Assembly: GCA_963513935.1 (NCBI GenBank)
Contig: OY740765.1
Coordinates: forward strand, 143,533,618-143,597,617
Origin: Aphrophora alni
Taxonomy: Eukaryota; Arthropoda; Insecta; Hemiptera; Aphrophoridae
Direction: 5' to 3'
Length of the DNA stretch: 64,000 bases
Below the pieces are notes generated by a model that did no database searches, had not been told where the DNA came from, and saw only the letters and a program-made list of their open reading frames with translations. The position numbers and the translations under genes are program-made. The number at the start of each line of letters is the position of its first letter. The stretch's first letter is position 1. This document shows, piece after piece, positions 34,161 through 45,496 of this stretch.

Positions 34161-34539
34161 TAACTTTGATTTAATGAGTTAAACTTTAGTTTTTTGTTTT
34201 ATTAATTTAAACATGTTTAGTCTAACTGATACATTATTAACACTATGTCAGTGGTACTGACGTATTTATTATTTTTTTAAACTTTTTTTGCTTTAACGGT
34301 AATAATTATTCCCCCTGTAATAACAGTAATAATAACAAAGTATTAAAATAAATATTAATATTTAACTGAAGTTTCTTGCAATTTATGGGGAAGTATTTGT
34401 ATTACATTTATTTATTTAGTCAGAAAAATAGCATTTCATTGAGAAATATCTGTGTTTGTTTACAAGTAAGGATAGCACCTACATTTTTTTTTAAAAATTT
34501 CGTTAAATAATGCTCTTTGCGAGTGTGACAAAATTAAAT

Positions 34540-34790
34540 GCAGTATCTATGATTTTTCCGAGTGCCCTAAATGAACGTAACTGCAGAAGATTGCAGTCCC
34601 AAGCGCTGTAACAGCGGGGAAACAAGTTGGTAAACCCGCACGGTTCCCATTGGTTTCTTTGAGGTCATCCTCAACGGACTTTACTCGTGGCGGCTTGTAT
34701 AAAGGGAACAGAGAGTAGAAACTAGCAGGCGCTACATATGCGATTGAAATACATCTCGCGGGTTGCATAACTGCCACTAATGTGACAGCC
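34540..34790. other. GC-balanced island of unknown nature
   Basis: Base composition changes sharply to about half GC. It contains a 76-codon reverse-strand ORF with no family resemblance, a CCAAT-like ACCAATGGGA and GCGCTTGGGACTGCAATC. It could be an old SINE or promoter. Confidence 0.35.
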
Positions 34791-34885
34791 CATTTCTTAA
34801 TCCATCCACTCCTTATTGCTCATATCCATTTTAGAGTCAACTTTGAAAATCTCAATGAGTGATCATGATTTTATAAGTTTAAAAA

Positions 34886-35767
34886 TCTATATATAAAAGC
34901 CAAATACCACTCACTGACTGACTCACTCACTCATCACGATTTCTCAAAAACTACAGAACGGATTGCAATGAAACTTGGAATATAGCTTCCTCATAGGTAA
35001 TAGGTGCTCACTAAGAAATCTTTTGAAAAACTTTTGCGTTTAAGCATATTAAAAAAAGAAAAAAGTAATTAAATTTTTCTCTAAACTACAAAGGTGAAAC
35101 GAGCTGAGGCTTTTTACATTCCTTCTTTTCAAATGTTTGATGCTTATGGTATACAAAATACGCAAAAAGTTAATGTTTTTAGCTAAAAATCGGCTCTAAA
35201 TACAAGATTTAAAAAAATCACTAAAAACCAAAATGGCGGCTGACATTTCTATTTGACCGATGGAGTTGCTTCTTTCAACTGATTAGAAACCATGTACTTC
35301 CAACATTCATAATGTATTACTCTCAACATTGCCAATGTAATTCAAACTTAGTAAAAACTTTAAATTATAACGATATATTTAAAGCTTTTTCATGTTAGAT
35401 AGTAGTTTACAGGAATAAAATTTTCAATGCTTTCCTAAATAGCGGTGTCTTTTTTTTTCATGACCACAGTAGGATACGCACTGGTATTCAACCAACACTT
35501 AAAAAGAATACAATTACGTTAAAAAGACTGAAAATACCAACCATAATAATCTAATGGTGTCTGTCTGTGTGTTACTCAATCACGTAAAAACTACTGGACA
35601 TATTGAGCTGAAATTATACATGGACATTCTTAGGGTCCCTGGTTAACACATAGGCCTATTTTTATTTAGAAATTCCATCAGGGCACCGCCTCACTGGCCT
35701 TGAAAACTCCTTTAACACTCAATTAGCTATACGGTTACCCCCGTACGAAAGACGGATACTCTGCTAG
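34886..35767 (+). mobile_element. Non-autonomous Helitron
   Basis: Starts TCTATATATAAAAGCCAAAT and ends CTAG at 35764-35767. A is the base before and T the base after, the A^T insertion site of Helitrons. A hairpin CCGT-acgaaag-ACGG (35741-35755) lies eight bases before CTAG. There is no target duplication and no terminal inverted repeat, as expected for rolling-circle elements. No Rep/helicase ORF is present. The subterminal CACTCACTGACTGACTCACT run is part of the element. Confidence 0.75.
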
Positions 35768-36216
35768 TCAGTATAATAATTTTAGATATTCATACAAATT
35801 ACTTTTAAAAATAATGAATTATACTTAAATAAAAGTGCCTACTTATGCATTTCTTTTACATTTTTAGCGTTCATAAATCCGCCATTTTAGTTTTTCAGGT
35901 TCTTGTCAACATTTTCACTACTGACCTTTTTAAACATTTTCAAACGCATATTTATTGAAAAAATAAACTCTCCCCCACCCCCACGTAAATGTGAAAAAAA
36001 TGAAAATATCCTATTTTTAACCAAATTATCTAAATGTTTGTGCACCTTCTATTTTTGTAACATGAAGTAAAATACGGAATCATTGCATTTATTTATTATT
36101 ATTATTATTTTAATTTATTACAATTTTTTTTTCACATATACGTTGTATATGGAGTTAAGTAATCGATAAAAAAAACCGATGTTGAGTTTCGTGAATGTGA
36201 CAGTTTTAAGGTTCTT
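35768..36216. other. No recognisable feature
   Basis: AT-rich sequence with an (ATT)n run at about 36095-36110. Confidence 0.5.
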
Positions 36217-36680
36217 TCTGTAATGCTTGGAGATAATCATTGGGTTGTTATGGGTCAAAATAAAGAAAAACGTTCCTATAAACTAAAAAATCATCAAACT
36301 AAAGACATTGTTTGAAAATAAAAATATTATCAACTTGTTCCATTAATTTGTTTTAAAATGGCAGCTATTTAAAATTTTTAATTGAAAATAACTTTTAATG
36401 AGTTATTTTCGTTTAAAATATTTAAATAGCTGCCATTTTGAAACAGATTATTACAACAATTTGATAATATTTTTTATACTAGGTATTTACATTGATGAGT
36501 ACCGTGCAAAATTTCTACTCAATCTGTTAAGCCGTTTTAGAGATATAAATTATTTAGTAAAAACACAAAATAGCGGATAGTTGATAAAAAAAGTATTTCC
36601 GGACATATGTTTATAGGAACTTTTTTCTTTATTTTGACCCATATAACCACCCCCCTGAATTATATCCGCACATTACAGGG
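36217..36680. mobile_element. Short foldback element with CTGTAATG ends
   Basis: CTGTAATGC on the left and CATTACAGGG on the right are inverted. Arms share GGGTCAAAATAAAGAAAAA and TTCCTATAAAC. They meet at a near-palindromic centre around AAAATGGCAGCTATTTAAAA and TTTAAATAGCTGCCATTTTG (36353-36440). Related pieces lie at 38747-38972 and 53472-54090. Confidence 0.8.
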
Positions 36681-36798
36681 CACGTTTCGATTTTTTGAAC
36701 CGTTACATCACCATACTACAAATACAGGATGTTTTAAAAAAATGTTTCAGGAATTCAAGAGCTTATTCCTCAGATCATACCCAATGAAAAAGTATATA

Positions 36799-37584
36799 CA
36801 GTCGACTCTCGCTAACTCGAAATTCATGGGATTACAATTTTTCATCGAGTTACGTGTAGTTCGACTTAGGCATAGTTCGAGTTATAGAGGTCAATCTTGA
36901 CTAAATTCGACTTACAGAGGTAACGTGATATAGAGGTAAACCAAATAAAAATTCGATTTACAGAGGTAAAGACTAGTGTACTGTACTGTACTTTATTCCC
37001 TCTAAAAACTAAGCTTTTAACTGTATCAATAGAAAATAGGTGTATTTAGAGTATACATAATAAAATACGTGTACATACACGATAAAAAGTACAATCCTTA
37101 TATTAATTTCACTGATTAAAAAAGTCCGTAAATCTTCTTCTGATTAAGACTGTTGGCAGCACGTTTGCCAATCATATTTTCGATTGAAACAATTGAAGTA
37201 AACACACTGTCTGGTGCATCACTGGTTTTTTTTCGAAAAACATACGTAAAGTACGTAGGCTACTGCAGCTTTGGTTTCTTTAGGTGTAATGTCTGCTGGC
37301 TCCTCTTACTCGTTTTCTTCGTCAGAAGGAGCATCCTCATCGTTGCTCGAGATATAGAGGTAAACTTCGACTTGTGGAGGTAAAGTGCAAATTGAATTCG
37401 ACTTATCTACTGAACTTCGAGTTGTAGAGGTAATTTTTTTGTCTCTTCGACTTATAGAGATAAAATATAACCGTAAAATTATTTCGAGTTATGTATTGTT
37501 ATTGTTTCGACTTAGACAGGTTTTTCCAAGGGGATTGAAAATAATTCAAGATATCGAAGATTTCGAGTTAGCGAGAGTCGACTG
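36799..37584. mobile_element. Pogo/Tigger-like deletion derivative
   Basis: Perfect terminal inverted repeats CAGTCGACTCTCGCTAACTC with flanking TA at 36797-36798 and 37585-37586. Both subterminal regions are filled with repeats of the form TCGACTTAtAGAGGTAAA (about ten in both orientations), which fits transposase binding sites. The centre retains only the transposase tail at 37116-37340. It is a 786-bp non-autonomous copy inside the foldback element. Confidence 0.9.
37116..37340 (-). pseudogene. Pogo/Tigger transposase C-terminal tail
   Basis: The reverse strand reads SSNDEDAPSDEENE, a stop, then EEPADITPKETKAAVA, and after a frameshift TSDAPDSVFTSIVSIENMIGKRAANSLNQKKI followed by a short GLF end and TAA at 37116. 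The acidic stretch, then a basic end of the form KKI-x-x-FF, is typical of pogo/Tigger transposases. The DDE core and the CENP-B-like DNA-binding domain are deleted. Confidence 0.75.
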
Positions 37585-37902
37585 TATAAACATACCGGTA
37601 CTTCCTAACATGCTTAGTTTTCTATATAGTCGCCATTTTGTGTTTTTAACCAAAAAAAAAAACATCTTAACAGTAAATGATATGGAGTTGAAATTTTGCA
37701 TGCTACCTAGTGTTATAGAGACCCAATTTGAGAAAAATTTCCTTTACTCATTTCAAAATAGCGTTTTATTAAACTTTTTAGCGTCGAATATCACGAAATC
37801 CGTTTATTTTACAAATTATTTAGAAGAGACAATTTTTTTTTTTTAACGACAAACAAAATTGTTTTTATTTTTCTCTAGCTTAAAGGGTAACTGAGTTGTC
37901 TA

Positions 37903-37934
<32 letters not shown>

Positions 37935-39182
37935 ACAGAAGACATTAATTCTTAGTAATTGTCTACATCAACCAAGATTAGCCTAGAACCAAATCTTTTG
38001 TTTGAATTCTGCAAGATATTACAACTTTTCAAATTCATATAACATAAAAACGGCTGTTATCACAAAAAAATGACTAATAATATTTTTTTCTATTTTTTTG
38101 TCCTATATCCAACGGCGTCTGTTTAAAACAAATCGGATTACAAATAAGGAAGTGGCGCTCAGACGTTTGCCATGTTTGATACTAATCTATAAAAAATATA
38201 GCATTGTTACTACAACAGCTGACTATGTTTGAATATTAACAGCTGATTTGATGTTTAAAAAATAATGCATTGTTGTAACTGTGAATAAAAATAGTCAATT
38301 AATTGAATCTATGCCATTAAGTGGTCTTTAGTTTCATTTCAAGTTTATTAGGCATATTTCTAGTTATTCTTTAAGCTACAGAAAGAATTTAAAAAAAGGA
38401 TTTTGTTTGTCTTTAAGAAAGGTAAATGTTTTGTCTCTTATAAATATTTGTAAAATTAACGGATTTCGAGATATTTGATGTTAAAAAGTTTAAATAGGCC
38501 ACCATTTTGAAACGAGGAAATCGGTCGACTATTTTTCTCAAATTGGATTTTTATAACACTAAGTAGCATTCAGAAGTTCAACTCCATATCATTTATCGTT
38601 AAAAAGATATGTTTTTTTGTTGTTAAAACACAAAATGGCGACTAAATAGAAAACTAAGCAGTTTAGGGAATATGTTCATATAAACATTTTCATTGGTTTG
38701 GATGTGAGGAATAAGCTAAAGTTTTGGAAACATTTTGTATATAACTTTAAATGTGTTTTATTTGAAATATTTAAATAGCTGTCATTTTAAAACGGACTAT
38801 TGGAACAAGTTGATTATTTTTTTCAAACTATCTCCTTACATTGACGAGTACCGTGCAAAATTTCAACTTAATCGGTTAAGCCGTTCTTGAGATACAAAAT
38901 TATTTAGTTTAAAAAACCAAAATGGCGGATAGCTAGTAAAAGAAGCATTTCCGGACATATGTTTGTCCATATCTCAAATTGGGTCTCTATAACACTAAAT
39001 AGTATGCAAAATTTCAACTCCATATCATTTACAATTAATTAGAAAGATGATTTTTGTTTTGTTAAAAACACAAAATGGCTGCTAAATAGAAAACAATTTT
39101 AGGAAGTACGTTGGGCCTATACGTACACTTTGTCATTGATTTTTAATGTAAGGAATATGCTCCTGAAACACCCTGTATATTC

Positions 39183-39590
39183 GAGTCAAAAATTTCTTAT
39201 AGAAAATGCGAGTATTATAAAACGAAAGTATTTTCTGTCACGAAGAAATTATATGTTGCCTTTAAAACAAATCACAAGTACAGATATTTTTAATCCTACA
39301 TAAGAAAACCCGTATTTTTTTTTTCTGTAAAGGATATCGGAGCCTTTTAAAACTATAAAGAAAATATTTTGTTCACGTACATAAATGGTTTTAAAGTCGA
39401 TTGACGTCATTATGGTACTTACCCAGCGCAATCGTATATAACCAGCAGTATATAAAAATGTAACTCCCAAAAGTTGGTTTCTTAGGCCTTGTATGAAATG
39501 TTAAATTGTATTGGTAGATCAACACGTTTTACCCGTGAGGTAAGTTTGTTGAAACAATTGTACTTAATAATTCTGTATATCAACTACTTT
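39183..39590. other. No recognisable feature
   Basis: AT-rich sequence with chance ORFs only. Confidence 0.45.
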
Positions 39591-40700
39591 CTTGACGCCC
39601 TAATTAGCCTCGTTGATGTATCTTACCGCCAATGTATATAATACAGGCATTCTATACATTACCTAAGTTTTTTTTGCCGAAGTAAGAGATAAAGTAATTT
39701 TGTTAGATCTTTACTCAGTTTGCCTAGGCATTGTGTATAATGTCTACATTTTGTAATATGCCTTCATGCGAAATATTAAATGAAAAGATTTGCTCAGGAA
39801 ATTATCTATAATATAAAATGGTAAAATAGGATGTGTATGTACTAAATATTTACTTACGTAAATGAACCCAGCCTAACTTAACCTGAAACCCATGGGGAAA
39901 CCGGTATTCCAAACTCTGTCTGAAGTCCAGCGGGCATTCTATAGAATGCCTAGACAAAGTATCAAATTTAGGCAATTTGATACTTTAGGCAATTTGCCAA
40001 CTCTAGGCAGTTTTTATATGACCCAGACAATGTATACAATGTCTGATTTTTAACACATTGATATATTAAAAAGTCTCCATATCCTTCACTCCTGTCGATG
40101 ATTAGGCGCTGTCGAATGCCGTTACTATAATATCACATTTTCTTTGGAGGTCATGTCAAGGTTAAAAATTACATTTTTGACAATAACAGTTGATACACAT
40201 ATTTTGTGAACCTTGTAAATTGTGTCATTATTTTGTTAGCGTCGTCTAACTTTACACGGTTCCCATAGATGTCTATATACTGTATTTAAAAAAATCTTCG
40301 CTCGTATCAGTGTATCGACGCTTGAGGCCTTGAGACTCTACATATGTGAAAAAGACTAATCTCTCATGACTCGGTGACACGGCCTACCCTATCTCTTCTC
40401 GTAAATATACGAATATCATATTTTCTTGGGAGGTAAGAATTTCAAATTACATTATTGACTCTAACTTCGCTATTTGTCATCGTAGAGATGTGAGCTTTAT
40501 GCCATTACATGCGGAATTGATATCTGCACATTTTTATCTCATTTATGAACAAAAAACTGTTTTAATGGGCGCCGTTTTGACATTTACAATTCAATTTTCG
40601 TGAATTTCTGGGGTTTTAGCACCACTATATTCCCCTATACTCATGTTCTTATCTTAGTTTTTGTAACCGCTGTCGTGCTTATAAAGAAACAATCTAGTAC
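39591..40700. repeat. Dispersed repeat family R1, two partial copies in tandem
   Basis: AATATCACATTTTCTTTGGAGG at about 40130 and AATATCATATTTTCTTGGGAGG at about 40408, each followed by a TTACATT-TTGAC block, show two units. The second continues through GGCGCCGTTTTGACATTTAC and CCCCTATACTCATGTTCTTA as in 430-540. A TAGGCAATTTG motif repeats at 39970-40010. Confidence 0.65.
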
Positions 40701-40789
40701 AATCAGTAATTGGAATTTTTGCCCTAAAGAATTACTAAGTGTCTATTTAAAAGCGAAAAATCTCTTGGTCATCATCGCCTTATAAACAT

Positions 40790-40980
40790 AAATTAGAACA
40801 TAAAATAAAGACCTCTAGCCCAATAGTTTAAGGGGACGGAAGAGACCAAGAGTTGGTTAAAAGAGATCTTATAGGAAAAGTGAAGCGGTATAACCCAAGA
40901 CTACATGAAAAAAATGTAAATCCAGTGATGATATCTGGGAATGGCCACGCCTGTACTCACTACAGGCGTGGCAATTTCAC
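40790..40980. repeat. Dispersed repeat family R3, reverse copy, ending in a perfect hairpin
   Basis: GACCTCTAGCCC, AGAGACCAAGAGTTG and AACCCAAGACTACATGAAAA match the reverse of the R3 copy at 32430 and the copies at 41745 and 45015. It ends with a perfect 12-bp stem, GCCACGCCTGTA (40944-40955) and its complement (40961-40972), around CTCAC. Confidence 0.65.
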
Positions 40981-41744
40981 TACAATGTTTTTGGTACGTA
41001 TTGTGGTAGTATGGAAATTACATTGATTTGCAATAATTGTCACAACTTGGTTGTTTATTATTCGATTTTAGTAAATAAGGTGTCATTCGATTTGTCTTTT
41101 AATTGTGCATCTTTTACCTATCTTAATAATGTTTTATAGCTAACGGTTTTCGTGGAATTTGACACTAAAACATATAAACAGCCGCCATTTTGAAATGGAT
41201 TTAGTTCCAGCAACGAAATGTTATACACTTATTCTACCTATTAAGGTACATATTTTTACCAAATTTTAAGTTTCTATCTTAAATAAATCTTGAGTTATAA
41301 AATCCTTTGTAAAAAACACATACAGACCGACAGACGGAAAACTAGTCACCGGAGACCCATGTTTATATTGTGAAATATGTTTGTCTCGACCTAAGGAACA
41401 TTTCTTTATGAAATGTTCCAGAGAGTTCCGGGACCCACTGTATATAAGGTTTTACTGTATGTTGAAAACAAATTAACAAATAAACAGATTTAAAAGTACG
41501 GAAATAGTAAATAAGATAATAAATAAAGAACAGAAATAAAAATATATAAATTATTGTACACTCTTAAGTTAATAAACGTCTGTAAAAAAAGCAGTTTAAT
41601 TGATTATTGAAAGTACTTAAAAATTATTTATATTAATATTAATATCTATATTAATTTACTAGATAATCCTAATATAAGAAATAATTCTATCCAAAATAAA
41701 TTAAATAATCCTTTATAAATATCTAATTCCTTCCTTTGTTGTTT
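40981..41744. other. No recognisable gene
   Basis: AT-rich sequence. A short frame at 41346-41480 reads GDPCLYCEICLSRPKEHFFM, with paired cysteines, but it is too short to assign. Confidence 0.4.
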
Positions 41745-41935
41745 AATGGCCAAAAAACCTCTCGGTCATCACCTTATTTAAAAAAATGAAAAACTTACGA
41801 ATAGCAACAAAATCGTAAGAGAACAAGAGTTGCTCAAAAGAGATTTGATAAGAAATATGCAAGAGAAGGACCTAACTATCATCATGTAGGTCCAGCCGGA
41901 ATTACCCGTATTCATTATAGTGAGGGTTATTTAAA
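41745..41935. repeat. Dispersed repeat family R3, reverse copy
   Basis: AACCTCTCGGTCATCA, AAGAGAACAAGAGTTGCTCA and a TCATGTAGGTCCAGCC block parallel 40790-40980. Confidence 0.6.
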
Positions 41936-42093
41936 TATAAAAGAACGATTAATAAATACAAATGGTTTTTTGTAAGAAAATATCTACACAAATATAATAC
42001 AGTAGATGAAATGTTTTTATCATTAAACTTTTATAAATAAAAAATAATTAAAAAATTTATTTTACTTCGAAAACATGACTAAAAAAAAATAGT

Positions 42094-42985
42094 TTATAGG
42101 TGATTCAAAATTACAAGGCAATATTTCTGGAACTTATTTTTGAGTTAAAAATAAGAAAATAAGTTGATATAAACATAGATCCGGAAACGATTCGTCGGAC
42201 ATTTTGCGTTGTTACGAGGAAGAAGCGTCTTGAGAAATAGATATAGAATCAAACTTTAGTATATGATAACCTGTAGTATAATAAAGAGTTTTGTACTCAA
42301 AATGGCGGACTTTTAAAATCTTTTAATGTCGAAAACCATAAACATTACAAAATATTTACAAGAAACAAAAGGGTTTCTTCTTTTAATAAAAAAAAAAAAT
42401 TGTTATTTTTTTTTCTGTAGGCCAAAGGATAACTGAATTATCGAAAAAAAATCAGTATTTTTACGTCAGCCGCTATTATGAATCTGTTAAGGAAAATATT
42501 TTCTTTTTGTACATTTCTGGAAATGAATTAATATTAAAAATTAGAGTATCATAATTTCATAATATTTTGGTTTAGACTAATCTTGATTGTTGTAGACAAT
42601 TACAGTACCAAGAAAATTTTTTTTGTCGAAAATTCAATTATCTTTTTACCTAAATAAAAAAACTAGTTTGTTTAACGTTAAAAAAAAGTTTGCAATTATT
42701 TTTCTTAATTTTTCGAGATATTTCATATTAAACATTTTAAATATTTTAAACGTCCATCATTTTGAAAGTGTACAAAGTAATGTCTTTGTTTACTAGTACA
42801 CTGGTGAAAGGTTACATAAATAATGTATACCAAATTTTCACTCAATATCTTATCTATTTCCGAACATTTTTTTTGTTTGTAAAAACACAAAATGATCGAT
42901 ATGTTTGTGTTAAATTTATTTTTAACTTTGAAACCTACTGCTGAAATATCGCCTTACAATTTAAAATCACCCTGTATAGTGATTT
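42094..42985. mobile_element. Foldback element with GGTGATTCAAAATTACAAGG ends
   Basis: Left end GGTGATTCAAAATTACAAGG and, on the reverse strand, right end GGGTGATTTTAAATTGTAAGG are inverted. Arms of about 400 bp share AATATCTTATCTATTTCCGA-type and CAATTATC-type blocks. The short ORFs at 42762-43122 lie in the right arm and are not genes. Confidence 0.8.
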
Positions 42986-43757
42986 TATTTTCGGGTATAA
43001 AGAAATATAATAAAATATTTTGCTATAAACATATTCAGAAATGCATTAAAACCAAGTATACCCGACTGAATGGCACTTACGCAAAAGTTCATCACATTCA
43101 CTATAGGTTTATAATAAAATAAAACCGACTTTGATAACGTATAGCATGACACGCACGTTGCTCTACCTTTCCGATAGGTTTAAAGGTCGCGACTGGTATG
43201 GCACGACTGTTGTACAAAGACAGAGTTTTATTCTGGAATGGCACGATACGTCACTTTCAGTGGAAGGGGGAGGATCCCCCCCTCTACTTCAGATTAAAAT
43301 ATTGTTTTGTTTTAGTTTTTTTTCTGTTTGCATGTTCTTGGTTTAGTTTTACTTTCAGTGTTTTACACTGTTTAGTTTTTTTATTTATACGTTGCAGACA
43401 AAATTATACGATGGCTCGAAAGTTCGATGTGATGCAATGTAAAGATCAAATCCGTAGACAGATTTCAATTTCAAATTTGTTATGCGGCCATATCTTGCGA
43501 TTTTTTCGATAACTCAAAATTTGAGCGTATCTGCAATAGGAAAAGAAAACACAAAACCAACTACAACGATTTTGATAAAATTTTGCTCAAGTCTACCTCT
43601 AAGAACCCAAACAAAAATCGCTGTTAAAAAATGCATTTTCGTGAGTTATTTGTAAAAAAAAAAAATCTCACACGGAAATGTCATAAAAAAACGACTATAA
43701 AAAAATTGCTTGAACAATCACCCACATAACCTGATTGGACAAAAGCACCAAATCTTA
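42986..43757. other. AT-rich sequence with an R4-like patch
   Basis: 43555-43680 (ACTACAACGATTTTGATAAA, then CTCTAAGAACCCAAACAAAA) resembles 22440-22520. Two overlapping ORFs at 43131-43512 have no recognisable domain. Confidence 0.4.
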
Positions 43758-44124
43758 TTCTATTAAACGAGCAAGGAATTGTATGTATGTACCTATTTCC
43801 AGTCATTTTTTCTCAAAAACGACTCTAACGATTTTCTCCATATTTTGTATATAAAGGGTTTTCAACATCAGGAATCCAATGGATTTGGTCAAAATTTCGA
43901 GAAAAATCATTTTCTATGAGTTTTCACGATTCGAAAAATGCACAATAAAAATATATAGGAGAAATATTAGCTACGCCTACTTCTATTAAACGAGCAAGGA
44001 ATAGTTTGTATGTATGTACCTATTTCCAGTCATTTTATCTCAAAAACGGCTCTAACTATTTTCTCCATATTTTTTTATATAAAGGGTTTTCAACATCAGC
44101 GATCCAATGGACTTGGTCAAAATT
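43758..44124 (+). repeat. Tandem duplication, period 223 bp
   Basis: TTCTATTAAACGAGCAAGGA starts at 43758 and again at 43981. The copies run in parallel through TACCTATTTCCAGTCATTTT and AAGGGTTTTCAACATCAG to TTGGTCAAAAT. The second copy is shorter. Confidence 0.9.
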
Positions 44125-45014
44125 GTGAAAATTAATAGAAGCAAGTCTGCTAAACAAATTTCACCTAATTTTTGAACTATCTTAATACAATTACGTTACG
44201 TTAATCCGAAAACAATTCGCCATTGTCTTGTCTCATCAACCAACTTTTGTGCGTTACACATTGTATTATCTAACTTTGTAAGTACCCTAATAGAAGCCCA
44301 TCGACTAGTTTTTTAGTTATACTAATAGAGTCAGGTTAACGGCCCACTTAGCCTACGTTACGTTGGTTCAAAAAGAACAACACAAAATATCCTGTAATGT
44401 TTTATCGTATCATCAACCCTTTAAAAAGAATTATCCTTTACTCTCCCACTCCCACACGTTGTATTTTCATCCGTATGCCAATCTCCTCGAACGGGTAGGA
44501 TCGGTGGACATTTCATGGTATCGGTTAGGAATCTCCTTATAGCTAGAGTCGGTAATATTAAATATTTGCTAATGAAAGCTTTAAAAAACTATTACATATA
44601 GCCGCAAAGTATCTCGTGATAATATTTTACTAAATATACCTCAGTCTGAGATTTATATTCCTAAAACATGATATACTGCATCCTACATAGTATATTAATA
44701 GATTTTAAGAAATACCGTGGGAATTTAACAAGTTGGACAGTTATTGAGAGATTTGAATTGTTAACCGGTATAAATCAAGTTTGTAAAGGCAAGTGTCGAA
44801 ATCTTGGGACCTACCCAGCCCGTACTCATAGTTTTTTATTCAATCGTTATGCTAATGTCGTTGATACATTTCAAGAGAACTATAACAGATGTTCCAAAAC
44901 TTTCCTCCCCCCCCTGAATTGAATAAACAATTTTTTTTTTTTTTTTTAAAGAGCTTTTTTGTCTAAGCGAAAAATCTTTCAGTTTTCTTCAACTAAATAA
45001 AAAAAAAGAGAAAC
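44125..45014. other. No recognisable gene
   Basis: An 84-codon plus ORF at 44668-44922 has no family resemblance. A T-run follows at 44930-44947. Confidence 0.4.
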
Positions 45015-45190
45015 GAACATAATATAAAAAACCCCTAGCCCTCGAATACTCCATAGTGTCACAGTCAGGGCAAGAGAGACCTGATAAGAAAGATGAAAAA
45101 GGTGGAACTCAAGACTAAATGAAAAAAATGTGTAGATCTAGCTGGTATCCCTCGGGATTGCCACATCCTATAGTAAGCCTTTGAGAGTTT
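45015..45190. repeat. Dispersed repeat family R3, reverse copy
   Basis: CCCCTAGCCCTCGAATACTC, CAGTCAGGGCAAGAGAGACC and GAACTCAAGACTAAATGAAA are the reverse of the R3 phrases at 32430-32560. Confidence 0.7.
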
Positions 45191-45496
45191 AAAGGGCTAA
45201 AGACGTTATCTATCGGCGTATATGGAAATATTGCTCTCTTCTCACAAATTGAGTTTTGAGGGAGGAACAAATCCAACATTTTTACGGCAAAAGGTTACAG
45301 AGATTATAAGTTTAATATTCTGCTGATCTCTAGCAAAGACTATTAAAACTTGTTGAAGAAACTTGTTGTTGGTTCCATGTAACATTGGGCTGTTTTAAGT
45401 CGAGATGCAAGTGTTTTAAAAAATATTCCAGAACCCACTTTTAAATCTAATCCTACGTATGTGCAAACAAGTTTGTGTAGCCCTAAAACCGTTCTT

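Larger units (their letters stand above)
36722..39182. mobile_element. Large composite foldback element with TACAGGATG ends
   Basis: Left end ATACAGGATGTTTTAAAAAA and right end CCTGAAACACCCTGTAT are inverted. Long arms at about 37590-37990 and 38360-38720 match as reverse complements (AACTCCATATCATTTA; TTAGTTTTCTATATAGTCGCC). The right arm region is duplicated (38540-38735 and 38975-39110) around a piece of the CTGTAATG family (38747-38972). A pogo derivative sits in the left arm at 36799-37584, and a poly(A) run of about 31 is at 37903-37933. Confidence 0.75.

Noticed and set aside
36398..37846. Several plus ORFs, up to 153 codons
   Set aside because: They run through foldback arms and the pogo derivative; the real coding trace there is the reverse-strand transposase tail.
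41346..41480. Short Cys-rich frame GDPCLYCEICLSRPKEHFFM
   Set aside because: The cysteine spacing suggests a zinc knuckle, but the frame is short, isolated and starts in a repeat-like CAGACGG phrase.
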